Below, piece by piece: positions 16,722 through 24,756 of a DNA stretch of 64,000 nt. Location: NCBI GenBank assembly GCA_905206805.1, contig CAJLIR010000003.1, positions 55,969 to 119,968 on the forward strand, read 5' to 3'. Every line of letters starts with the position of its first letter. The first letter of the stretch is position 1. The notes under the pieces are model-generated. The model was not told the DNA's origin and made no database searches. It saw nothing but the letters and a program-made list of their open reading frames with translations. A program made the position numbers and the translations under genes. This DNA is from an uncultured Caryophanales bacterium. GTDB taxonomy: Bacteria; Bacillota_I; Bacilli_A; RF39; UBA660.

Positions 16722-17485
16722 TGAAAGTATGTGTATTATCAAGCGGTAGTGGAGGAAATTGTACCTTGATCGAAAGTGGAAAAACAAAAATACTTGTCGA
16801 TTTAGGTACTTCTTCACTTTATGCCGAAAAAAGATTACGTGAAATCAATATCGAACCTGAAGAAATTGATGGAATTTTTATAACTCATACCCACGTTGAC
16901 CATATTAAAGGAATAAAAGTATTTTTAAAAAAATATAACACTAAGTTATATTTAAGTGAAATAATTTTAAAGGAAATATATAATGAAATTAAACCACAAA
17001 ATTATGAAATAATTGATAGTGAAATTAATTTAAATGATTTTAATGTTACAATGTTTAAAATATCGCATGACACAGAAGATGCTAATGGATTTATATTTGA
17101 ATCAAACGGTAGAAGTGTTGTATATGTAACCGATACAGGATATTTGAATATACGAAATCATAAATTATTAACCAATAGAAATATGTATGTATTTGAAAGT
17201 AATCACGATGTCGAAATGTTAATGAATGGACATTATCCATATCATATCAAACAAAGAATTTTAGGTGATAAAGGACATTTATCAAACAAAGATTCAGCAT
17301 ATTATTTATCAAAATTTGTTGGTAATAATACAAAATGTGTTATTCTTGCCCATTTAAGTAAAGACAATAATACCAAAGAACTTGCTTTAGAAACATTACA
17401 AGACTGTTTAAAAAAATGTAATAAAGATGTTGAAAAAATCCTAATAGCAGAACAAGACAAAAGAACTGAGTTGATTGAAGTATGA
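16721..17485 (+). CDS. walJ: WalJ/YycJ metallo-beta-lactamase-fold hydrolase
   Basis: A 254-aa MBL-fold protein with the 'THTHVDH' zinc motif (H56, H58, D60, H61), 'GSGGNCTLIESGKTKILVDLG' at the N-terminus, 'SHDTEDANGFIF' and 'HLSKDNN'. This matches YycJ/WalJ, encoded in the walRK operon of Bacilli and proposed to be a nuclease-like enzyme linking cell-wall control and DNA metabolism. The kinase-regulator pair WalKR and WalHI are absent from this stretch; only WalJ and RlmH keep the classical order. Its TGA stop overlaps the rlmH start. Confidence 0.9.
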   Translation: MKVCVLSSGSGGNCTLIESGKTKILVDLGTSSLYAEKRLREINIEPEEIDGIFITHTHVDHIKGIKVFLKKYNTKLYLSEIILKEIYNEIKPQNYEIIDSEINLNDFNVTMFKISHDTEDANGFIFESNGRSVVYVTDTGYLNIRNHKLLTNRNMYVFESNHDVEMLMNGHYPYHIKQRILGDKGHLSNKDSAYYLSKFVGNNTKCVILAHLSKDNNTKELALETLQDCLKKCNKDVEKILIAEQDKRTELIEV

Positions 17486-17937
17486 TAAAAGTACTTTGTG
17501 TTGGAAAAATAAAGGAAAAGTTTTTTAAAGATGCAATAGCTGAATATCAAAAAAGATTATCTAAATATACAAAATTAGAAATTATCGAAGTAGAAGATAT
17601 AAACTTACCAAATATCATAGATATAAAGAAAAAAGAAGCAGAATTATTAGAAAAATATATAGGACCGAAAGATTATTTAATAACTTTGGAAATCGATGGA
17701 AAACAAATTTCTTCTTTAGAACTATCTAAAAAGTTATCCACAACTTTAATAGAAAATTCTAATATAATTTTTCTAATAGGTGGTTCTTATGGAATAGCAG
17801 AATCAATAAAAAATAGGAGTAATTATGCATTGTCTTTTTCAAAAATGACTTTTCCACATCAATTATTTAGAGTGATTTTATTAGAACAAATATACCGTTC
17901 ATATAAAATAATGAATAATGAAAGCTATCATAAATAA
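17482..17937 (+). CDS. rlmH: 23S rRNA m3-psi1915 methyltransferase
   Basis: RlmH, 151 aa, a SPOUT methyltransferase that methylates pseudouridine 1915 in helix 69 of 23S rRNA on assembled ribosomes. It begins 'IKVLCVGKIKEKFFKDAIAEYQKRL', has the SAM-binding knot 'IIFLIGGSYGIAES' (about 93-106), and the C-terminal 'FPHQLFRVILLEQIYRSYKIMNNESYHK' that is almost invariant in the family. It overlaps walJ by 4 bases (ATGA). Length is slightly below the usual 155-160. Confidence 0.96.
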   Translation: MIKVLCVGKIKEKFFKDAIAEYQKRLSKYTKLEIIEVEDINLPNIIDIKKKEAELLEKYIGPKDYLITLEIDGKQISSLELSKKLSTTLIENSNIIFLIGGSYGIAESIKNRSNYALSFSKMTFPHQLFRVILLEQIYRSYKIMNNESYHK

Positions 17938-17972
17938 GTTTTTGCACTATATATGTGTAAAACTTTTTTTTT
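17936..17972 (+). terminator. Rho-independent terminator after rlmH
   Basis: AAGTTTT..CAC pairs with GTG..AAAACTT, followed by a run of T. The right arm includes the GTGTAAAACT form of a repeat that recurs in this gap and at 41.1-41.3 kb. Confidence 0.7.
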
Positions 17973-18093
17973 ATATCAAAAAAATAATATACTGAAATCT
18001 AATTTTTAAACATCAGTTGTGCAAAACTATGCAGAAATAATTAATAATAATTTTTAAAAATCTTAATTATAAACAAAATATGTGCAAAACTAT
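17939..18093. repeat. Three copies of a TGTG(C/T)AAAACT repeat between convergent genes
   Basis: Copies are at about 17939-17968 (TTTTTGCACTAT...GTGTAAAACT), 18018-18030 (TGTGCAAAACTAT) and 18062-18093. The last matches 41123-41154 at 30 of 32 positions by eye, and the first matches 41191-41220 at 25 of 30. The gap (17938-18128) separates rlmH from the minus-strand pyrophosphatase and has no gene. Role unknown. Confidence 0.6.
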
Positions 18094-18104
18094 AATAAAA
18101 TTAC

Positions 18105-18130
18105 AAAAAAATACTGAAATAATCAGTATT
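18105..18130 (-). terminator. Rho-independent terminator of the pyrophosphatase gene
   Basis: On the minus strand AATACTGA pairs with TCAGTATT around a 5-base loop, followed by six T. It overlaps the stop codon at 18129. Confidence 0.75.
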
Positions 18131-19754
18131 AATTTTCTAACGTGTTTAAAAGTACTGGAACAACTTGTTTTTTTCTAGAAACAACACCAGGTAAGAATGA
18201 ACCCTCTTCCAAGTTATCAACATTAAAACATTTTGCAAGTACATCGCGAGCAGATTTATTGAAAAATATATATGAACCATTTTCAATAACATCTGTAACA
18301 AAGAATGCAACTAAATAATATTCTTCTTTTGAACATATATTTTCAATTGTATTGATATAATTTTCTTTTTTATCTAAAATTTCGTCAACACTAACTGTTG
18401 AAAATTGTCCTATTCCTAATTTTAAATTATTACAAGGATAATTCTTAAAATCAGTATAAATAACATCTTCTTCAGTTTTACCTTCTAGAGAAGCTCCTGC
18501 TTTAATCATTTGCTTTCCGTAAACTTTATAATCAACACCAGCAATTGCTGCAAGTATTGGTACTATTTCACGGTCTATATCGGTAGTAGTTGGTGAAGTT
18601 AATATTAATGTATCAGATAATATTCCAGACAACATTAATCCAGCAATATCCTTTGGAATTTCAATGTTGTTTTCTTTATACATTAAGTAAAGAATTGTAT
18701 TTGTACTTCCAACAGGCATATTTCTAAAATTAATTGGAGCAGTTGTACCAATATTTCCAATATTATGGTGATCAATTACCTCAACAATTTCAGCTTCTTC
18801 AATTCCAACTGCACTTTGCATATATGAATTGTGATCAACTAATATACATTGTTTACGTTTGTGATCAGCTATGTCACTAAGTCTTAACATTCCTAAACAT
18901 TTATTATGTTTATCAACAACTGGGTAATTAGTATATTTTACTTTGTTAGCAATTTCTAAACAACTATTTAATTCATCATTTTGATTAAAACATACTATAT
19001 CATCAGTCATCATCGCATTTTTAAGATAGTTGCATAAACTAATCATATTTGCTGCTTTAAATGTATCGTATTCAGTAGAAATAATATTGATATTATTTTT
19101 CTTAGCTAGTTCTAAGCATTTTTCATTTAAACTAAATCCACCAGTTAATATAACTAATTTTAATTTTTTGTTTAAAACATATTCTAAAATATCATTTCTA
19201 TTTCCAACAATTAAAATAGTATCATTATCAATTGTAACATCGTTTATAAATGTATTTGTTTCATAAGATGCAACTAAAATATTTCCCTTTAGTTCTGTAT
19301 CAAATTTACAAATTTCCTTTCCCTTTAAAGCTTCAACAATATTATCATAAGATGAATCTAAGAATTTGTCAGAATTAAAAATTTCTTCCTTAGCTATATT
19401 TTTCATACCAATCATACCAACAAAATCTTGATTATCATTAACAATTGGTAACATAGTAACACCTAATTCACACATTTTTAAATAACATTTATATATAGAA
19501 TTCTGTGCATTAATAAAATAATCTTTATGATAATTTACATCTTTAATTTCGACTTTAACATCATTTAGATATCTAGGCTCTGAAACATTAAAATAATCAA
19601 GTACAAACTTACTTTCAGGATTTGTATCACTTAATATTCTAGGTTCAGTATTAAAACCTAATTTGTTTTTTAAATAAGATAACGATATCGCTGCCGCAAC
19701 ACTATCAGTATCTGGCTTGCGATGTCCAAATATATAAATTTTTTCATTTTCCAT
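18129..19754 (-). CDS. ppaC: CBS-DRTGG manganese-dependent inorganic pyrophosphatase
   Basis: A 541-aa family II pyrophosphatase hydrolysing PPi to two phosphates. The DHH catalytic domain is split: 'GHRKPDTDSVAAA' at residues 10-22 supplies the first metal ligands. A regulatory insert of two CBS motifs flanking a DRTGG-type domain spans about 65-305. The DHH triad D328-H329-H330 follows in 'EVIDHHN', and the C-terminal DHHA2 domain ends with 'SRKKQVVP', the substrate-binding Arg/Lys set. Insert-bearing forms are inhibited by AMP/ADP and activated by dinucleoside polyphosphates. Start ATG has GGAGG 8 bases upstream. It is transcribed against its neighbours, divergent from spoVT. Confidence 0.94.
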   Translation of the reverse strand: MENEKIYIFGHRKPDTDSVAAAISLSYLKNKLGFNTEPRILSDTNPESKFVLDYFNVSEPRYLNDVKVEIKDVNYHKDYFINAQNSIYKCYLKMCELGVTMLPIVNDNQDFVGMIGMKNIAKEEIFNSDKFLDSSYDNIVEALKGKEICKFDTELKGNILVASYETNTFINDVTIDNDTILIVGNRNDILEYVLNKKLKLVILTGGFSLNEKCLELAKKNNINIISTEYDTFKAANMISLCNYLKNAMMTDDIVCFNQNDELNSCLEIANKVKYTNYPVVDKHNKCLGMLRLSDIADHKRKQCILVDHNSYMQSAVGIEEAEIVEVIDHHNIGNIGTTAPINFRNMPVGSTNTILYLMYKENNIEIPKDIAGLMLSGILSDTLILTSPTTTDIDREIVPILAAIAGVDYKVYGKQMIKAGASLEGKTEEDVIYTDFKNYPCNNLKLGIGQFSTVSVDEILDKKENYINTIENICSKEEYYLVAFFVTDVIENGSYIFFNKSARDVLAKCFNVDNLEEGSFLPGVVSRKKQVVPVLLNTLEN

Positions 19755-19779
19755 AAAATACCTCCATTACATACTAATC

Positions 19780-19808
19780 ATTATATCATTTAACAAATTT
19801 GATGTAAA
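19780..19808 (-). promoter_or_regulatory. Sigma-A promoter for the pyrophosphatase gene
   Basis: Read on the minus strand: TTTACA (19808-19803), 17-bp spacer, TATAAT (19785-19780), about 25 bases before the start codon. Confidence 0.65.
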
Positions 19809-19915
19809 TTAAAAATAAATAAGTATATATATATATAATAAAAAATGATATAATAAAATGCATTGGAATAAAAAAATATTTTTGACTCAAACTATTGATA
19901 GAAAGTGGGGAATTT

Positions 19916-20446
19916 ATGAAATCAACTGGTGTAATAAGAAGAATAGATGAATTAGGTCGAATCGTTATTCCAAAAGAAATCAGAAAAAGTCTAAGAATAC
20001 ATGAAGGAGATAGCATAGAAATATATACTGACAATAATGAAAATATCGTTTTAAAAAAATATTCAAATATAGATTCTAGAAACGATATAGCAAAAATACT
20101 CATAAAAGAGATAAATAAATATTTAAAACATGATGTATTAATAACAGATCAAGATAAAATAATAGCGGTTGAAGGAAGCATAAAAAAGGATTACTTAGAT
20201 AAAGAATTAAATTCAAAATTTACTAGTGAATTTATAAATAAAAAAAATGACTTTGAAGACAAAAAAAATATTCAAATAATTGATAATAAAAATCTAGAAG
20301 GCTATTTTATTATTAAACCATTAAATATAGATGGAATTAATTCTGGATTTATAATTATTTATTCTAAAGATACAAAATTTACTATAGATAATGATAATTT
20401 TATTCAATTTATAGCGTCTTTTTTTACAAAATATCTTGAAGAATAA
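19916..20446 (+). CDS. spoVT: SpoVT-like AbrB-family transcription regulator
   Basis: A 176-aa protein with an N-terminal AbrB swapped-hairpin domain, 'MKSTGVIRRIDELGRIVIPKEIRKSLRI', close to SpoVT, followed by 'EGDSIEIY... VLKKYS'. The C-terminal about 115 residues form a GAF-like region that is poorly conserved here. In endospore formers SpoVT is a late forespore regulator that tunes sigma-G genes; relatives also persist in lineages with reduced or no sporulation. Start at ATG 19916 after GTGGGG; the in-frame upstream ATG at 19895 lies before this site. A TATAAT at 19849-19854 may be its -10 box. The promoter of the downstream T-box operon overlaps its last codons. Confidence 0.85.
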   Translation: MKSTGVIRRIDELGRIVIPKEIRKSLRIHEGDSIEIYTDNNENIVLKKYSNIDSRNDIAKILIKEINKYLKHDVLITDQDKIIAVEGSIKKDYLDKELNSKFTSEFINKKNDFEDKKNIQIIDNKNLEGYFIIKPLNIDGINSGFIIIYSKDTKFTIDNDNFIQFIASFFTKYLEE

Positions 20447-20464
20447 AAATAAAAATGATATAAT
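20436..20464 (+). promoter_or_regulatory. Promoter of the T-box dut-metG operon
   Basis: TTGAAG (20436-20441) lies in the end of spoVT. TATAAT is at 20459-20464 with a 17-bp spacer, placing transcription start near 20470, just before T-box stem I. Confidence 0.6.
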
Positions 20465-20469
20465 ACACC

Positions 20470-20690
20470 TGATTTGTTAAAAACTGTGATGGAAAGAAAA
20501 ATAATTAGATTTTAAAGAGAGTCTATATTTGGTGTGAATAGATATTGATAATTATTTCGAATGGTTCCTTGAGTTGCTTAATCGATATTTAGATTAAGAC
20601 GTTTAATGCGTTAAATTATTAAGATATAGTAAAACACTATAAATAAGGTGGTACCGCGGTAATTTCGCCCTTAATTATGGTGTTTTTTTT
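20470..20690 (+). ncRNA. T-box riboswitch, probable Met specifier
   Basis: The canonical T-box sequence AAGGTGGTACCGCGG lies at 20645-20659. Stem I occupies about 20475-20575, with an AGAGAG element near 20516. A likely specifier ATG (20561-20563) follows CGA in the specifier-loop position. The terminator pairs AAAACAC..ATAA..TAAGG (from 20631) with CCCTTAATTATGGTGTTTT (to about 20686) and a run of eight T. Uncharged tRNA-Met would stabilise the antiterminator and turn on dut and metG. The Met assignment rests on the codon and on metG downstream. Confidence 0.93.
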
Positions 20691-20707
20691 GTTTAGGAGG
20701 ATATTTT

Positions 20708-21190
20708 ATGAGAGAATTTTCTAAAATAAGTTTTGAACAATTTAAAAAAGATGTTTGTGATGATAAAAAATTATATGAAGAATATAATTTACCAAAAAGA
20801 CAAACAAAAAATAGTGCAGGATATGATTTTGAATCATTAACTGATTTTACTTTAAAACCAAATGAATCAAAAAAAATACCTTTAGGAATTAAAGTAAAAA
20901 TGAATGAAGATGAATTTCTTATGATAGTAGTAAGAAGTAGCCTAGGATTTAAGTATAATGTACGGATGTGTAATCAAGTTGGAATTATTGATAGCGATTA
21001 CTTTGATAATCCAGATAATGAAGGACATTTATTTATTAAATTATATAATGAAGGAAATGAAGAATTTTGTGTTAAAAAACATGATCGTTTATGTCAAGGA
21101 ATATTCACTAAATTTTTAACAGTTTCAAATGAAGAAGAAATAAAAAATACAAGAACTAATGGATTTGGTTCTACTAATAAAGGAGAATAA
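20708..21190 (+). CDS. dut: Deoxyuridine triphosphatase (dUTPase)
   Basis: A 160-aa trimeric dUTPase converting dUTP to dUMP and PPi. All five motifs are visible: 'SAGYDFES' (I, about 36-43), 'VRSSLG' (II), 'NQVGIIDSDYFDNPDNEGHLFIKL' (III, with the catalytic Asp), 'DRLCQGIF' (IV), and 'RTNGFGSTNKG' (V, C-terminal Arg and Phe lid). There is a slightly longer N-terminus than in the minimal enzyme. It lies directly under the Met T-box and 2 bases before metG, so dUTP removal is tied to methionyl-tRNA charging here, an odd pairing. Start ATG follows AGGAGG. Confidence 0.92.
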   Translation: MREFSKISFEQFKKDVCDDKKLYEEYNLPKRQTKNSAGYDFESLTDFTLKPNESKKIPLGIKVKMNEDEFLMIVVRSSLGFKYNVRMCNQVGIIDSDYFDNPDNEGHLFIKLYNEGNEEFCVKKHDRLCQGIFTKFLTVSNEEEIKNTRTNGFGSTNKGE

Positions 21191-21192
21191 AT

Positions 21193-22755
21193 ATGGAAAA
21201 GAAAAAATTTTATATTGCAACAGCAATCGCGTACACTTCTGCAAAACCACATTTAGGAAATACTTATGAAATTGTCTTAGCTGATGCGATAGCTCGTTAC
21301 AAAAGATTAACAGGATACGATGTATATTTTCAAACAGGAACAGATGAACATGGTCAAAAAATAGAGGAAAAAGCTATTCAAAATAATAAAGAACCACAGG
21401 AATATGTAGATGAAATGTCACTTGAAGTTAGAAGAATATGGGATTCTATGAACACAAGTTATGATAAATTTGTACGTACAACTTCCCCTAGTCACGAAAA
21501 AGTTGTTGAAAAAGTATTTAAAAAATTATATGATCAAGGTGATATATATAAAGGATTCTATGAAGGTTTATATTGTACACCATGTGAGTCATTTTTTACT
21601 GAATCACAACTTGTAGATGGATTATGTCCTGATTGCGGAAGAGAAGTACATAGTGAAAAAGAAGAAGCATATTTTTTTAAATTAAGTAACTATACAAAAC
21701 GTTTAGAACAATACCTAGATGAACACCCAGATTTTATTGAACCAATTTCTAGAAAAAATGAAATTGTCAATAATTTTATAAAACCAGGAGTTCAAGATTT
21801 ATGTGTTTCAAGAACAACATTCAAATGGGGAATACCAGTTAGCTTTGATCCAAAACACGTAGTATATGTTTGGCTTGATGCGTTACTAAACTATATTACA
21901 TTTTTAGGATATGATATAGATTCAGAATCAGAAGAATTTAAAAAATACTGGCCTTGTGATTTACATTTAATAGGAAAAGATATTTTGCGTTTTCATACAA
22001 TTTATTGGCCAATTATTCTAATGGCACTAGATTTACCATTACCTAAAAAAATATTTGGACATCCTTGGTTATTATTTGGAAATGATAAAATGAGTAAATC
22101 AAAAGGAAATATTGTTTATGCCGATTCTCTAGCAAGCATTTTTGGAGTAGATGCGGTAAGATATTATTTATTACATGAAATACCATATTCTAATGATGGA
22201 AATTATACTAATGAATTACTAATTGAAAGATATAATTCAGATTTAGCAAATGTTTTAGGAAATTTGGTCAATAGAACAATAAGTATGGCTCATAAATATT
22301 TTAATGGTGAAGTATTAGAACCAAATTGTAAAGAAAATATTGATGATGAGTTAATTAACTTAGTACTTAATGCTAATAACATTGTAGAAGAAAAAATGAA
22401 TAGCTATCACGTTGCAGAAGCAATTGACGCAATTTTTGATATTTTTAAAAGATCAAACAAATATATAGATGAAACAACACCTTGGATTTTAGCTAAAGAT
22501 GAAAGCAAAAAAGATAGACTTGCAACTGTAATTTACAATATTCTAGAATCAATTCGTCACGGTGCAGTGTTGTTGCAAGCATTTTTACCTGAAACGTCTA
22601 AACAAATATTTCATCAGTTAAATACACAAAATAATCAATATGAATCTATTAAAGATTTTAATGGAATGGATATTGGAATTCATTTAAACGAGGCTCATCC
22701 ATTATTTGAAAGAATAGATAAAAATGACATATTAGACAAAATAACGACAAAATAA
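21193..22755 (+). CDS. metG: Methionyl-tRNA synthetase
   Basis: MetRS, 520 aa, class I aminoacyl-tRNA synthetase. The HIGH-type motif is 'PHLGNTY' (H20-N23). The connective-peptide zinc knuckle has 'CTPCES' and 'CPDCGR', and the KMSKS loop is at residues 299-303. The anticodon-binding alpha-bundle ends the protein; the C-terminal EMAPII-like tRNA-binding domain found in B. subtilis MetS is absent, so this is the short form. Regulated by the upstream T-box and co-transcribed with dut. Confidence 0.96.
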   Translation: MEKKKFYIATAIAYTSAKPHLGNTYEIVLADAIARYKRLTGYDVYFQTGTDEHGQKIEEKAIQNNKEPQEYVDEMSLEVRRIWDSMNTSYDKFVRTTSPSHEKVVEKVFKKLYDQGDIYKGFYEGLYCTPCESFFTESQLVDGLCPDCGREVHSEKEEAYFFKLSNYTKRLEQYLDEHPDFIEPISRKNEIVNNFIKPGVQDLCVSRTTFKWGIPVSFDPKHVVYVWLDALLNYITFLGYDIDSESEEFKKYWPCDLHLIGKDILRFHTIYWPIILMALDLPLPKKIFGHPWLLFGNDKMSKSKGNIVYADSLASIFGVDAVRYYLLHEIPYSNDGNYTNELLIERYNSDLANVLGNLVNRTISMAHKYFNGEVLEPNCKENIDDELINLVLNANNIVEEKMNSYHVAEAIDAIFDIFKRSNKYIDETTPWILAKDESKKDRLATVIYNILESIRHGAVLLQAFLPETSKQIFHQLNTQNNQYESIKDFNGMDIGIHLNEAHPLFERIDKNDILDKITTK

Positions 22756-22877
22756 AATATAAATTTTATGTAAAATGATGTAAAATGTCGATAACAAAAC
22801 GCAAATAATGTTTGAAATATATAATAAAAATTGGTATAGTAAATATGTTGTCTAAAAAAGAATAGAAGAGGGATAGA

Positions 22878-23042
22878 ATGATAGAAAAAGGAAAACAACA
22901 TAAAGTAATATTATTACCTTATGCTGTACTATTTTTATTAATATTAGGTAGTGTTTTAGTTGATTTTAAAATTATAGATATCTTATACCTATTTGCTTTA
23001 ATACTATTTTTGGTTAAATATTTACGTATTAAACATAGTTAA
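22878..23042 (+). CDS. Small two-helix membrane protein (54 aa)
   Basis: A short reading frame with a GAGGGAT ribosome site 5-6 bases before ATG. After a basic start (MIEKGKQHK) it has two hydrophobic helices (about residues 10-28 and 32-47) and a basic tail (KYLRIKHS), a plausible hairpin membrane protein with both ends in the cytoplasm. No family recognised. It lies between metG and tatD and is followed by a terminator at 23089. Confidence 0.55.
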   Translation: MIEKGKQHKVILLPYAVLFLLILGSVLVDFKIIDILYLFALILFLVKYLRIKHS

Positions 23043-23088
23043 AAAGGTAATTTTATTAAAAGATAATTAAAAATTTTATTGTACAAAG

Positions 23089-23112
23089 TCATAGTAAAAA
23101 CTATGATTTTTT
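23089..23112 (+). terminator. Rho-independent terminator
   Basis: TCATAGT (23089-23095) pairs with ACTATGA (23100-23106) around AAAA, followed by six T, shortly before tatD. Confidence 0.75.
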
Positions 23113-23139
23113 GTTATACTTAATACAAGAGGTGATAAT

Positions 23140-23889
23140 ATGATAATTGACTCACATTGTCATTTAAGTCATAACGATTACGAAAATGTAGAACAAATAA
23201 TAAAAAATATGGAAGGAAATATAATGATTGCTAGTGGAGCAGATGCTGAATCCAATAAAGATGTAGTAAGTTTATGCAAAAATTATAATAATATATATGG
23301 AGTAATAGGAATTCATCCAACAGAGATAACAAACAACATAGAAGACGATTTAAAATATATAGAGAAACATATTAATGATAAACATATAGTTGGTATTGGT
23401 GAAATTGGTCTAGATTATCATTATGAATGTGATAAAGATTTGCAAAAAAAGATTTTTATTAGACAAATAAGAATAGCTAAAAAATATAATAAACCAATTG
23501 TTATTCATACTAGGGACGCTATTAAGGATACTTATGATATTTTAGAAAGCGAATTAGCTTATGATGTGCCTATTTATATACATTGTTTTTCAGAAAGCCT
23601 AGAAATGGCCAAACTATTTGTAAAAAAAGGTGCAAAATTAGGAGTTGGGGGTATTGTAACCTTTAAAAACGCAAAAAAAATAGTAGAGGTTGTAGAAAAT
23701 ATTTCGCTTGAACATATATTATTAGAGACAGATAGTCCGTATTTAGCGCCAGTTCCACTAAGAGGAACTAAAAACGAACCGAAAAATGTTTATTTAGTTG
23801 CACAAAAAATTGCGGAATTAAAAAATATGAGTATAGAGAAAGTCATAGCTACAACTACTGCTAATTCTAAGTCACAATTTGACTTATAA
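23140..23889 (+). CDS. tatD: TatD-family metal-dependent deoxyribonuclease
   Basis: TatD/YabD, 249 aa, TIM-barrel metal hydrolase with 3'-5' exonuclease activity on DNA/RNA. 'DSHCHLS' at residues 4-10 gives the HxH pair. 'GIGEIGLDYHY' contains the metal-bridging Glu, 'VIHTRDA', 'IHCFSES' and 'LETDSPYLAP' complete the active site. metG-tatD-3D protein-rsmA follows the B. subtilis metS-yabD-yabE-rnmV-ksgA order, with rnmV missing here. Confidence 0.94.
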   Translation: MIIDSHCHLSHNDYENVEQIIKNMEGNIMIASGADAESNKDVVSLCKNYNNIYGVIGIHPTEITNNIEDDLKYIEKHINDKHIVGIGEIGLDYHYECDKDLQKKIFIRQIRIAKKYNKPIVIHTRDAIKDTYDILESELAYDVPIYIHCFSESLEMAKLFVKKGAKLGVGGIVTFKNAKKIVEVVENISLEHILLETDSPYLAPVPLRGTKNEPKNVYLVAQKIAELKNMSIEKVIATTTANSKSQFDL

Positions 23890-23940
23890 TGAATAGTATG
23901 TTATAATTTCTTTAGCACTTGCAACAAATTGAGGTGAAAT

Positions 23941-24633
23941 ATGAATATATTTTTAATACAAGTAATTGGTAACTTTGTAAACTTTTTAACAGTAACAATA
24001 TTATCATTATTTGGAATGTTAAATAGTGTTGATACTGAAATTAAAAATTCCGATGTAACAAAAAATTCATACATCGAAAATCAAACAATAAATTATTCTA
24101 CTGTATATCAATATAATTCTAAAATACCATCTAATATTAGTAGAGTGCTTGTAAAAGGTGAAGATGGAATTGTATATGTAAATAATTATGATAATACTCA
24201 AATTATTTTAAAAGAAGTAGTAAATGAAATAGTTGAAGTAGGAACTGGTGCACAAGGTATGTTTCAAGGAAGATTAACAGGGTATGGTCCTGATTGTCCT
24301 GGATGTAGTAGTGTTGGAAATGTTTCGTGTAGAACAAAAGAAGGATTAAATCATAGTTTAATAAATAATGGTATAACATATACTGATCAAGAATATGGTG
24401 AGGTGAGAATTTTAGCAGCAGCAACAAGTGCTTTTCCATGTGGAACAATAATAGCCGTCGATAATGGAATTCTAACACCATTTTACGCTATAGTTCTTGA
24501 TTCTGGATATGATATGAGAAATGCTTGGCAAAATGGTAATGTTTGGTTTGATTTGGCATTTGAGTCACAAGCAAGTGTAACAAATGTATCAAATAAAACA
24601 GCATTATTTAGTGTACAAAGATGGGGTTGGTAA
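23941..24633 (+). CDS. Secreted 3D-domain protein (YabE/YocH-like)
   Basis: A 230-aa protein with an N-terminal hydrophobic segment (about 1-28) for export, a short G5-like stretch ('VLVKGEDGIVYVNNYDN... ILKEVVNEIVEVGT', about 60-100), and a C-terminal 3D domain. The 3D domain shows 'RLTGYGPDCPGC', 'ILAAATSAFPCGTIIAVD', and 'AIVLDSGYDMRNAWQNGNVWFDLAF' with the three characteristic Asp residues. The 3D fold resembles MltA-type lytic transglycosylases and RpfB/YabE-class wall hydrolases, so a role in peptidoglycan remodelling is likely. Its position between tatD and rsmA matches yabE of B. subtilis. Confidence 0.87.
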   Translation: MNIFLIQVIGNFVNFLTVTILSLFGMLNSVDTEIKNSDVTKNSYIENQTINYSTVYQYNSKIPSNISRVLVKGEDGIVYVNNYDNTQIILKEVVNEIVEVGTGAQGMFQGRLTGYGPDCPGCSSVGNVSCRTKEGLNHSLINNGITYTDQEYGEVRILAAATSAFPCGTIIAVDNGILTPFYAIVLDSGYDMRNAWQNGNVWFDLAFESQASVTNVSNKTALFSVQRWGW

Positions 24634-24658
24634 AAAAGTTCTGTAAGAACTTTTTTTT
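24632..24658 (+). terminator. Rho-independent terminator
   Basis: AAAAGTTCT and AGAACTTTT form a 9-bp stem with loop GTA, with a T8 run, overlapping the stop of the 3D-domain gene. Confidence 0.85.
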
Positions 24659-24756
24659 GTCAACTATACATTTTTATTATAAAATATATATGAATTATAA
24701 AAATGTTTATATATTTTTCTTTAAAATAAAGGTATAATAATATCGGATGTGATTAA

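Noticed and set aside
19916..20446. MazE-type antitoxin reading of the AbrB-domain protein
   Set aside because: Length (176 aa), the SpoVT-like N-terminus and the C-terminal domain fit SpoVT, and no toxin gene is adjacent.
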